From CAYNRA01 sp046293395 (GTDB lineage Bacteria; Bacteroidota; Bacteroidia; Cytophagales; Spirosomataceae), in the NCBI GenBank assembly GCA_046293395.1, contig JBKBOU010000003.1, positions 496,001-560,000 on the forward strand: a DNA stretch of 64,000 bases, read 5' to 3'. Under the pieces are notes generated by a model, which did no database searches, was not told the origin of the DNA, and saw only the letters and a list, made by a program, of their open reading frames with translations. Position numbers and translations under genes: made by a program. Of this stretch, positions 1 through 9,500 are shown one piece after another. How positions within the stretch are numbered: the first letter of the stretch is position 1; each line of letters starts with the position of its first letter.

Positions 1-2870
1 CAAGAAGCATTTACTTTTACGACCTCTAAAGATAAAACTGCTGGTTGTCCTACATTCACGGTTTGTTGTGCGGTACATCCGTTGGCGTCTGTTACCGTTA
101 CGGTATAACTACCCGCTGACAAACCACTCGCCATAGCACTCGTACTCGTCACCCCGTTATTCCATACATAACTATACGGAGCTGTTCCGCCACTCACCAC
201 AGCCCGCGCACTGCCAGTCGATTCACCAAAACATGCCACGTTGCTCGACTCCCCAACCACACTCAGTGCCGCCGGTTGATTTACCGTAAACATCTTTTGG
301 AAACTACAGCCATTCCCGTCGGTCACTGTTACCGTATAACTCCCCGCCGACAAACCACTCACAGACGCACTCGTACTCGTTATGCCGTTGTTCCACACAT
401 AACTATACGAACCCGTTCCGCCACTGACTGTTACGCTTATACTCCCATTTGTGCCACCAAAGCAACTCACATCCGTGATTACCTCACTTATCGCAAGTTG
501 CGTAGGTTGCGTGATGGTAATACTCCGTTCTGATTTACAGCCGTTCGCGTCGGTTACTGTTACGGTATAACTTCCCGCCGACAAACCATTCGCCGTAGCA
601 TCCGTGCTTGTTACCCCGTTGTTCCACACGTAACTGTAAGGAGCTGTGCCGCCAGTTACACTTACACTCGCACTGCCATTTGTACCACCGAAACAACTCG
701 TCGATACATTCGTAGCTTCCGAAACAACCAGTGCCGATGGTGCTGTCAGTGTTACTGTTGCGCTGCGTACGCATCCATTTGCATCCGTTACCGTCAAAAT
801 TACTTCTCCAGCACCCAGATTGGAGACAGACGATTCTGTACTCCCGTTACTCCATGAATATTTGTAAGGACTTACTCCACCACTTACCAACGCTTCCGCT
901 GAGCCATCCGTACCACCAAAACATGACACGTTTTTCGGATTTGTAATCGAGACCGATAACAACGAACTTGGAGCAGTTACATTCACGGTTTGTTGTGCGG
1001 TACATCCGTTGGCATCTGTTACCGTTACGGTATAACTCCCCGCTGACAAACCACTCACAGACGCACTCGTACTCGTCACCCCGTTATTCCATACATAACT
1101 ATACGGAGCTGTTCCGCCACTCACTAAAGCCCGCGCACTGCCAGTCGATTCACCAAAACATGCCACGTTGCTCGACTCCCCAACCACACTCAGTGCCGCC
1201 GGTTGATTTACCGTAAACATCTTTTGCAAACTACAGCCATTCCCGTCTGTCACTGTTACCGTATAACTCCCCGCCGACAAACCACTCACAGACGCACTCG
1301 TACTCGTTATGCCGTTGTTCCATACATAACTATACGGAGCTGTGCCGCCACTGACCGTCACGCTTATACTCCCATTTGTGCCACCAAAGCAACTCACATC
1401 CGTGACTACCTCACTTATCGCAAGTTGCGTAGGTTGCGTGATAGTTACTTGTCCAGTGACAGGCGTATTTGCGGCATCTGTCACGGTTACTGTATAAGTA
1501 CCTGCTGCTAGATTGGCAATAGAAGAAGTAGTAGCTCCGTTACTCCAAGTATATGAATAAGGTGGAGTTCCACCGGTTGCATTTACGGTAGCTGTGCCAT
1601 TTGTACCACCGAAACAACTCACGTTTGTAGAAGTGAAAGATAAAGTTGCACCAGCAGAAATAGATACAACCGCAACATCACTTGTTGCAGTTAGAGTACA
1701 TGCATTTGAACCATTCAAGACTACATCGTAATTTCCGGCATCCGCAAGTGAAACAGAAGCAATAGAATAGGTAGAGCTATTTGCATTAGGTATATTTACT
1801 TCATTTTTTCTCCATTGATAGGATGTAGCATTTTGTGCAGTTACGGATAATTCCAAGGGTTGCCCAACCAACAAAGATTTACTTTGAGGTTGTTGGTTGA
1901 TGTTAATATTACTAGCGAATAAGAATAAATAACTACTTTGTCTAAAGTCTGGACAAGACTCGCCTGGAGGTAAAAGAGAGGGATTACAGCAATTTGAGCT
2001 AGGCCCTAAAACTTCAAAACCGCAAACATTGGGAGGATAGACACAATCCATTTGATACTGCTCACTACATCCTGGAGTTATGAGAATGGAAGATTCTGTG
2101 GAAAAGGGTTGCCCAAATCTACTCCAATTAACAACGCCGTAACATTCACTGACGGTTAATCGGTTCTGTACGCCAGGTACGAGCTGGCCATTACTTACAA
2201 ATTGAGTTGTATAGATACTTATTTCAGGATTGGGTAAATCCCGCTGCGCTCCTCCTCCCAATTTGATTGTAGTTGGGTCACTGACAGTTTTCCCATTTTC
2301 TGTACAGAACACCTTATATGTCAATGGTGGCGCGTACGTATCAAATTCGACATAACTACTATTTGACACTACATGATCTCCCGCCATCCAAGCGATTTGG
2401 CCGCTACAGCTAAATGTTACCGATGTTTCTGTCGCATCAGAAGTATTCGGCTGCGCTGATTTTGTACCGTTTGAGACATCAATAGTTACATTTCGCATCA
2501 TTTTTACAAACTCAAGATCCGTTCGGTATTGTTCGTCTGGTTCGTCTTCAAGACGGTAATAATACGTGTATTGACCTATAGTAGTATGACTTCTTTTAAG
2601 TGTTTGTCCATATCCTACTATATTATCGTTTTGGTCATACCATAAAACTCCGCCACTACCGCCGCTACTACTATTGCCTCTTCCGTCTCTAGGAATGGAA
2701 AGATACACAAATGTATTTACCCTAACTCGTGTAGAACTTACGTACGGCTGTCCTCCACTTGAGAAATATTCGTTTGAGAAAACCTTAAATCCTTGTGCGG
2801 TACTTTCTAAGGGAGTTAAGAAAACAAGATAGAGAACTAGAGCCCTCAATACGTGATAAAAATTCTTCAT
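1..2870 (-). CDS. SprB-repeat surface protein, 3' end outside window
   Basis: An open minus-strand frame runs from the ATG at 2870 to the window edge without a stop (about 956 codons visible). It starts with a signal peptide (first 23 residues, ending STAQ), then a roughly 400-residue Cys-containing N-terminal region without recognised family. An Ig-like segment follows (about nt 1910-1680, core YQWRKNE, then a DAGNYDVVL strand). Next come at least seven tandem SprB-type units of about 77 residues, each carrying CFGG or CFGE, then GSYTVTVTD and a Gly-Cys end. SprB repeats are known from the mobile gliding adhesin SprB and many type IX-secreted surface proteins. A C-terminal sorting domain would lie beyond the edge and cannot be checked. 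The gene follows the PKD lipoprotein gene by 35 bases and is probably last or near last in the operon. Role as adhesin or matrix protein is inferred. Confidence 0.85.
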   Translation of the reverse strand, partial: MKNFYHVLRALVLYLVFLTPLESTAQGFKVFSNEYFSSGGQPYVSSTRVRVNTFVYLSIPRDGRGNSSSGGSGGVLWYDQNDNIVGYGQTLKRSHTTIGQYTYYYRLEDEPDEQYRTDLEFVKMMRNVTIDVSNGTKSAQPNTSDATETSVTFSCSGQIAWMAGDHVVSNSSYVEFDTYAPPLTYKVFCTENGKTVSDPTTIKLGGGAQRDLPNPEISIYTTQFVSNGQLVPGVQNRLTVSECYGVVNWSRFGQPFSTESSILITPGCSEQYQMDCVYPPNVCGFEVLGPSSNCCNPSLLPPGESCPDFRQSSYLFLFASNININQQPQSKSLLVGQPLELSVTAQNATSYQWRKNEVNIPNANSSTYSIASVSLADAGNYDVVLNGSNACTLTATSDVAVVSISAGATLSFTSTNVSCFGGTNGTATVNATGGTPPYSYTWSNGATTSSIANLAAGTYTVTVTDAANTPVTGQVTITQPTQLAISEVVTDVSCFGGTNGSISVTVSGGTAPYSYVWNNGITSTSASVSGLSAGSYTVTVTDGNGCSLQKMFTVNQPAALSVVGESSNVACFGESTGSARALVSGGTAPYSYVWNNGVTSTSASVSGLSAGSYTVTVTDANGCTAQQTVNVTAPSSLLSVSITNPKNVSCFGGTDGSAEALVSGGVSPYKYSWSNGSTESSVSNLGAGEVILTVTDANGCVRSATVTLTAPSALVVSEATNVSTSCFGGTNGSASVSVTGGTAPYSYVWNNGVTSTDATANGLSAGSYTVTVTDANGCKSERSITITQPTQLAISEVITDVSCFGGTNGSISVTVSGGTGSYSYVWNNGITSTSASVSGLSAGSYTVTVTDGNGCSFQKMFTVNQPAALSVVGESSNVACFGESTGSARAVVSGGTAPYSYVWNNGVTSTSAMASGLSAGSYTVTVTDANGCTAQQTVNVGQPAVLSLEVVKVNAS
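55..515 (-). repeat. Intragenic duplication, copy 2 of two SprB units
   Basis: This stretch of about 461 bases is nearly identical to 982-1442, with an in-frame offset of 927 bases (309 codons). Differences are scattered single bases and a few short clusters. It covers two SprB units, so the adhesin gene seems to have grown by recent duplication or to be homogenised by recombination. Confidence 0.85.
982..1442 (-). repeat. Intragenic duplication, copy 1 of two SprB units
   Basis: Partner of 55-515, offset 927 bases. The unit containing the VACFGE signature and the following unit with VSCFGG are both copied, whereas the two units between the copies (signatures near 681-700 and 911-931) are much more diverged. 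Confidence 0.85.
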
Positions 2871-2905
2871 AATACCATCATTTACTTCTTCGATTCAACT
2901 TCATA

Positions 2906-4261
2906 TTAAGGTTTGCGAGCTACTTTAATATCTGCTAGGATATAATGATTAGCTCCTTCATTGACGAACGACTTAATTTTCACAATGCCCGTTCGTCCAT
3001 TTGCCGTTCGGAAAGGTACAAAGCGAGGTGTGATTTGCTTTGAAAAGCCTTCGATTACTCCATCACTGAATGGAAACACAAACTTCTTAAAGTCATCTGC
3101 TTTTTGTATGTCTTGAAACTGGCTTTCAGTCACTTTTGTACAGGTTGCACAGGTTTCAATGACATTGATAAAACTTGTTCTTTGCGCGTTCGGAACTGCT
3201 GGTAAAAGAACACTTGAAGTACGATCTGGGGAGATGAACCTACTGTAATTAAACGACTCATCTTGTGAGAAAAAAACAATATCCAACTCTCTCGAAAAGG
3301 AAAGTGTATCTAGCTCGCTTTCTTGAATACCGAGCTTTCTTCGTGTTACAAAGAAGCTAGGGGAAGTAGAAGCCTGAGGTACGCCTAACTTCACATCCTT
3401 GAGATGAAGTAAATTTGTACTTTTATTTACCACTATACCAACCGTTTTATCTTCTGTTTTTTTCCCGTTTGATGCCCGAATAGTTATCTGATATGACTTA
3501 GGTTCAGGCAGCAAGATAGTTGTGATTGAATCGGTCACGGATGTAATTTTAGCAGCGGGGTCATCTACGAGCCATGTATGTGTTTGGGCACCTTTGGATG
3601 TATTGACAACTCGAAGCAATAAAGGTGCTTCTTGATGGAAATTAAAGTCAAGGTTTGTAGAAGTAAAATCTGGTTTTAATTCACTGCCAATGACAATTGT
3701 TGAATCAAACTGCACAAACTTTTGTCCGTTGAAAGCTTTCAAGGAGACATTAAATTTTCCTTCTTTATCAAAAACTATTTTAGGATTTCTTTCTGTGGAT
3801 GTTGCTGGTGTTGCTCCTTGGAAAGACCACTCAAAACGGGTTGCTCCTACTGATTCGTTCGTAAATAGTGCAGTAGCTGGAGGCGAATTATTGATATCAA
3901 ATGAAACGGAGAATTTAGGAACAAGTGCGTTTCCGATTTCAATGATTATTTCTTTTCTATCTATCAGGTTATCTATATTACTTACTTCGAGTGTAACTTT
4001 ATATCTACCTTCTTTCAAAAAAAGAAGTTCTGGCGGAGTACGGTCATCAAAAGAGGTGATGGTGGTTCCCTCAAAAGTCCATTTATAAAAATCTGAATTA
4101 GTTGATGTGTTTTCAATCCGGAGGCGAGCAGGCGCGGCTTGGCTGTCATCTACAAATTGAATGGTAAAATCAGCTTTAGGGGTGAAGGCAACCTCATTAA
4201 AACAGCCAGTTAATGGAAGGAAGCTACCTAAGTAAAAAAATAGGCCTATTATTCTTTTCAT
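2906..4261 (-). CDS. PKD-domain lipoprotein
   Basis: The 451-residue product begins with a lipoprotein signal; lipobox LTGC puts the lipidated Cys at residue 20. Three PKD-like Ig folds follow, at about 28-108, 112-192 and 195-280. The first two carry the usual aromatic-Trp core (YKWTFEG, FEWSFQG) and a KEGRYKVTLEV or KEGKFNVSLKA strand; the third is more diverged. The last 170 residues match nothing I recognise and contain a CATC motif. PKD domains are common in extracellular adhesins and enzymes of Bacteroidota; no catalytic motif is visible, so a structural or binding role on the outer membrane is inferred. The gene lies 10 bases after the fibronectin-III-like gene and 35 bases before the SprB-repeat gene, so all three are very likely co-transcribed. 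Confidence 0.8.
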   Translation of the reverse strand: MKRIIGLFFYLGSFLPLTGCFNEVAFTPKADFTIQFVDDSQAAPARLRIENTSTNSDFYKWTFEGTTITSFDDRTPPELLFLKEGRYKVTLEVSNIDNLIDRKEIIIEIGNALVPKFSVSFDINNSPPATALFTNESVGATRFEWSFQGATPATSTERNPKIVFDKEGKFNVSLKAFNGQKFVQFDSTIVIGSELKPDFTSTNLDFNFHQEAPLLLRVVNTSKGAQTHTWLVDDPAAKITSVTDSITTILLPEPKSYQITIRASNGKKTEDKTVGIVVNKSTNLLHLKDVKLGVPQASTSPSFFVTRRKLGIQESELDTLSFSRELDIVFFSQDESFNYSRFISPDRTSSVLLPAVPNAQRTSFINVIETCATCTKVTESQFQDIQKADDFKKFVFPFSDGVIEGFSKQITPRFVPFRTANGRTGIVKIKSFVNEGANHYILADIKVARKP

Positions 4262-4271
4262 AGGTGTGTAT

Positions 4272-6470
4272 TTATTTAATTATTTTTTTAAACTGAATTG
4301 TTTTTCTCTGACTTTTTAAGCTTTCTCTGCCGTCTGTATCTACTATAGTTACGGCATACAGATAGGATTTTCCGCTCTGAACCTCCTTATCTAGCCATTC
4401 AAAAGTACCAGACTTTACATTTCCTTTGAGAATCATTTTTCCGGACGGAGGGTCATTTCTATATATATTGTAGGATGCAGTTGCTGTTTCTTCTACCGTT
4501 GGCCATTTCACAAGAACACCATACGGAGTAGATGACACCTGGATAAAAGCTACCGAATTTTGCAGCGGTTTTTCAAAGTCTATTTGGAAAGCAGGACTGA
4601 AAACGCCTACATGTCCATCATCGGCAACCGATGCGATTCGATATTCATATAATTCATTGGTTTGAATCGTCGTATCTATAAAATAATTGGTGGAAATCAG
4701 TTGCTCGACAAGAGGTCGAAAAACTGAATCCGCCGAACTTCTTCTTTCTAACCGATACCCACCGATGAATGAATCTTTACTTCTCATTTCGAACCAATCG
4801 AGAAAAAGTTTACCATTGATTAATTTATGGTTCAATGCTGGGGGGGGAGCAACCTCTATTGGTACTTTCGGACGAAACGCAACGATATTTGAGTAATCGC
4901 TTGTATCTTGGGTCACGCTCTGCGTAACAACAGCGTAATACATTCGAACTTTAGGGGAAAAAACTCCTGTAGAATCCACAAATGTATTTCCCTTCACAAT
5001 TTCTCCTAGATGATTTAAGTTCGTCGGTTTTGTTCCTCTATACACAATGAATCCGAACTGTGCAGGGCTCTCTGGAGCTTCCCAATGCAGAATAGGAAAA
5101 CCACGTGATGCGGTGTCCACACGTAAATTAAATGGAGGAAGTGGCGTTGAGAACGTTGTCGGCGAGATACTTGTACTGGCTGAAATCGACTGTTTAACAT
5201 TCTGTTTAGAATTAAACAGAGCCTTAACCCGATACGTATATGTGATGCCTGGTTTGACGGAGAAATCAGTGAATGTATTTACATCTCGATAGAAAACTGC
5301 CAACGATTGAGGTTCAGCATCTCCATCTAGGCGTTCTAGTGCTATTCCGTCAATGTATGATTTATTGGGTAATTTCTCCCACTGTAGTTTTATTCCGTTG
5401 GTCGTATCTTTTGCTGTAATGTAGGTGACAAACGGGACATTCATTTGAGAAAGTACATACGCGCCAAATACACGTACAGAATCTGTTGTCGCTTGAATAC
5501 CTCCTAACAGTTCAGGTACTGTTTTTACTTCTACGTACGACTCAGGAGCGGCTTTTATCGTCGCTCCAATTGGGTAATTTCCATGCTCGTCGGCAGTAAC
5601 CTGAAACCTATTAAAGCTACTCCATTGCCCCTGATTCACTCTGTAATATACATGGAAAACAACTTGTTGAGGAGTGACAGGTCGTTTATTCAAAAAGTCT
5701 ATGAAGCGTTTATTTTGAGCTAACATTACTTTTCTTTGCTCTTTGCTAGTTAGACGCACGTTTGGAGCCTCATAATTTGGGAGAACATTCGTAGCTCTGA
5801 GTTCACTGGCTGGAAACGAAGACAAGAAGCGGAAACTAATCAAGCTATCAGAAGAAATAACGGTGTCCTGTTCTATTTTAATTTGGTCTAAAACAGGATT
5901 CACGATACGTCCTACAATTTTATTTTCACCCCAGATTTCCTCACTTCCGTCTGTGGCAACACGCGTAACTTTGTATGAATAAACAATTCCTTTTTCAGCT
6001 TGCGTATCCCGAAACCCCAGCCCAGATGCTTCAAGAATAGAAAAGGAGAAAATTCCTAGAAAATTCAATGAATCTAGATGATACTCGTTCGAAAAATACG
6101 TGAATAGAGCCTCATCACTTGCTGCATTTTTCCACTTTTTCAAGCCTTCAAAATCTGTTGAACCGAGAACTAAACGCATTTCACTTACTGACTTCACACG
6201 GCGTGCTTCCCCGACCTTTTTAAACGAAGAAAACGTATTTGAAATCAATAGTTCGGCTCTTTCGATACGAAACGACGCCGTGGATTTTAATAGCTTATTT
6301 GCTTCTTCGTCTTGGTTTTTAAAAAGGATGGAGATTCGATTACTTTGCTCATCAGGTTGTATCGAAATGGCTCCTTTTTTTCCTTCTTGCGCATTTGCAC
6401 TAAAGAAAGTTAAAAGAAAAACCAGATGAATGAGCTGATTAAAACCCATGTTGAAACTAAATATTTTCAT
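4272..6470 (-). CDS. Secreted fibronectin type III-like multidomain protein
   Basis: The product is 732 residues from the ATG at 6470. The longer frame opens with GTG inside the preceding gene, whereas 6470 is preceded by an A-rich TTAAAA and gives a clean signal peptide ending SANAQ; an ATG at 6449 is also possible. The C-terminal two thirds contains several fibronectin-III-like modules. Each has a Pro-rich opening, an LxW strand (LHWEAP, LDWFEM, VKWPTV) and a Y-x-Y-x-V strand (YTYRVKA, YEYRIAS, YLYAVTI). The first 250 residues are less clear. No catalytic motif is seen. It is 31 bases after the giant gene and 10 bases before the PKD lipoprotein gene, which suggests a shared surface assembly. 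A scaffold role is inferred from domain type only. Confidence 0.75.
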   Translation of the reverse strand: MKIFSFNMGFNQLIHLVFLLTFFSANAQEGKKGAISIQPDEQSNRISILFKNQDEEANKLLKSTASFRIERAELLISNTFSSFKKVGEARRVKSVSEMRLVLGSTDFEGLKKWKNAASDEALFTYFSNEYHLDSLNFLGIFSFSILEASGLGFRDTQAEKGIVYSYKVTRVATDGSEEIWGENKIVGRIVNPVLDQIKIEQDTVISSDSLISFRFLSSFPASELRATNVLPNYEAPNVRLTSKEQRKVMLAQNKRFIDFLNKRPVTPQQVVFHVYYRVNQGQWSSFNRFQVTADEHGNYPIGATIKAAPESYVEVKTVPELLGGIQATTDSVRVFGAYVLSQMNVPFVTYITAKDTTNGIKLQWEKLPNKSYIDGIALERLDGDAEPQSLAVFYRDVNTFTDFSVKPGITYTYRVKALFNSKQNVKQSISASTSISPTTFSTPLPPFNLRVDTASRGFPILHWEAPESPAQFGFIVYRGTKPTNLNHLGEIVKGNTFVDSTGVFSPKVRMYYAVVTQSVTQDTSDYSNIVAFRPKVPIEVAPPPALNHKLINGKLFLDWFEMRSKDSFIGGYRLERRSSADSVFRPLVEQLISTNYFIDTTIQTNELYEYRIASVADDGHVGVFSPAFQIDFEKPLQNSVAFIQVSSTPYGVLVKWPTVEETATASYNIYRNDPPSGKMILKGNVKSGTFEWLDKEVQSGKSYLYAVTIVDTDGRESLKSQRKTIQFKKIIK

Positions 6471-6501
6471 TTTTAACGGACAATTTGAGAATTTCAATAA
6501 T

Positions 6502-9500
6502 TTATAGTTCATACTTCCAGCCGGAGTTACTTCCTTTTTGGTTATATCGGACGGAGAGCATTTTCTGTACACAGAACTTCCAATCCAGTGAGCAGGGGTA
6601 AGGAACGTCAGCTACCAAAACATCCACTTCACACATTTTTATATTAAATGAGTTACAGCTTACGTCCATGTTATTCCCTATTTCAAGATTTAGTCCAGCT
6701 GTTCCGTTAAAATTCCAACCGACTGTTTCATTATATCCTCCAGCGATTAGAACCCGTATGTCTAGCTTTCCATAAGCAGATAAGTTAAATCCTGACGTAC
6801 CTATGCGTGCGTAGGTGTTCACGTTTAGCTTAAAATCATTACTTACGGCAAAAGATTTATTTGAGAATGATTTGAATAACTCGGCTTTGTTCTCCATTAC
6901 GACCTCCGCAGACCAAGCAAAGACTCCATAATCTCCTGAGCCTTCTTTCCGGAGAGAAAGAGCAGCACCCAGATAAATTCCATTCAACTTGCTTTGCCCT
7001 TCCTCAAGATAATTCGTATTCAATTCTCCTCTGTATGCAGCAACTTCTCTAGGGATTTCAGAACCTATCAATTTCGCGTTAACACCGAGTGCAAACACAG
7101 CATTTGCATTCATACCCAAAACGACTGTTTTGACATTTGCCCCCACGAACACGGAACCAGGTGTAAGGTAGATGGTTGCTTGTATGTTTGCCTCCGAGCC
7201 TTCAATAAGTTCTTTTGTACAATTTATATTGGCAAGTACGACTGTCTTACAGAAATCTAACATCATGTTCGCACTACAGAACAATTCTTCGTTTTTATAC
7301 CAATCACCAGAACCCTTCACGACTGGCTTCGCACCACATTCGTTTGTATCAAATGAAACCTCTACACGTATATTTCTGAGTTCACTTACTCTTGGGTTTG
7401 TACCGGGTGTCGTGGCAGAGCCCAAGAAGAAAATTTGGTATTTATTTGTAGCCGTATTAATATCAATACCTCCCCCTACGGAAGTCCACATGACAGGACC
7501 AGTTATTAATCCGTACGTACTTGCTTTGATGGCTATACCAAACTCAATCCCGGTTGGCAAAGAGTAAAACTTAAATGCCCCACCCCAACGACGTGTCATG
7601 GTATCGACTTCACCCTTCCCTTCAAAACCAACCCGATCGCCACTTGTAGATAATTCAACCGACATATATGCTTTGAAAGCCGTTGAAGACATCACCATAT
7701 CAATCGAATTGAATTGAATGTCAAATTCTCCTTCTCTTTCACCAAATACAAAAGAAGCATCTCCTTTAACATCTACCCCCTTGAGTTTATCCACTTGTAC
7801 GCCTCCGGCTATCCCAATTGCCCAATCTACTTCTCCTTCGGCAAGTTCTATATCCCCACCTTCTTCTGTAAATTCATATCCTTCTACGTTGCTATCTCGA
7901 TTGATTACTCTTTTCTTGTTTAGCGTTCTGTAGTTGGCGTTATTATAGTTTTGCGTTTTATTTAATGCATCGTTTTCCTCCTTGTTTCTACGCAAAGACA
8001 GCAGCATTTCATCCCAAGAGACGGCTCCACCTTTATTGACAATAATTTTTCTGATATTGATTTTGACTGGACCAACTTGTACTGTTTTACCTGGTTTTAC
8101 AGCTAAATAAAACTTACCAGCCGTATTATAGACAAATTTTTCAACCTCCAGTGGTAAAATCTTTTTCATCATCGACCCCGCGCCTTTACCGGCTTCAATT
8201 CGAACGCCTGCATCTATTTCGTAAGCTTCATCTTCAAAATTGTACCCCAATAAAATATGCTGTTCTTCCGGACTTTTTAATAGTAGTGACTTAATTTTAA
8301 AACCTTGCTTTGGGAACTCCATATCCAAAAATGGATAATATGAACCATTTGCTTTCCTGACAGCCATTGAATGTACAATCAGGTGGTTTGTTTTGTCTGT
8401 GAATAACTTTCCACCTATACCTGCATTCGAGAAATCATCAAAAACTTGAATTTTATTTATTTCGAAACGCCATGAGTTAGCCACTCCAAGCCGAACATAA
8501 TATGGGTCAGCTCCTTCTTCTACCATTTGAGCCAACCTCAACTCCCGCATTGAAAGCTCTTCGTTGGGCGATAAAACAAGTTTTTCAACCATTGGCATGA
8601 TGCCTTCAATACCAATCAACTTCATCATTGGAAACGCTAGATTGCCACTGAACTCCACGCCACCTTTTGATAAGGTCGCCTTCTTGGATTCATCAATCAA
8701 CATAGAAAAACCATATCCAAGACTCATAGACATTCTTTCTTTTTTTCCTGTTGATTCTCCATCTTCATCTACTATGTCTCTTCGTTCAACACCGTTTAAA
8801 TCCTCGGCAAACTTGAGTTGAAATTGAAGTCCATCTTGGAAATTACTTAACTTCTTCTTTCCAGACACAAAAACAGGAATCATCTCTCCTTCACTTTCTG
8901 TCTCTTCAAATTTTTTCAAAGCGGGTTCTTCTTTTTTCTCTTTTTTCTCATCCTCTACTGCATACTTTCCTTCTTTGTCTTTTGCCTCTCGTTTTGCATT
9001 TGAAGCAAGTAATTTTGCTTTATTCTTATCTGTAATATCGTTATTAAAGCCCACCTCATCCTCTGTGTTCGGCAATTCAGGCAATAAATCAATTTCTTGA
9101 AGAATCAAATCGGGTGTTTTTTTCAAAAATGATTTAGGTTTGAAAATAAGACGTTTCCCACCAATTTTTCCGTAAGCCTCTCCATCATCTGTTTTGAGTT
9201 TCGCTAACTTGATGGCGTTCATCGTTCCGTTGTGCTCACTCATAGACTCTACAGGAGCAAAATCAAACATTTTCAAAGCCAAGGTTTCTTGGTCTAAGTC
9301 AACTTCATCTTCTACTAAAATGGCATTTTCTTCGTCATTTTCGTCCTGTGTAACTTCAATATCTTCAAACGTTAATTCTTCCCCTTTTTCAAGTTTATAT
9401 ATGTACTCATCTTCCGTCAAATTCAAAGTACCAGTAATTAAAAATGTGTTGTCATCCACTTTTTTGGCGACTGAAATAGCCACGGGGAAATTCTGAAGCT

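Noticed and set aside
276..1511. Several plus-strand open frames of 70-100 codons
   Set aside because: They are mirror frames of the SprB repeats and repeat with the same period; their products are low in plausibility and near-copies of each other.
1..1655. Regular repeats resembling a CRISPR or satellite array
   Set aside because: Spacing of about 220-235 bases and an intact coding frame on the minus strand show protein repeats; there are no short repeats with unique spacers.
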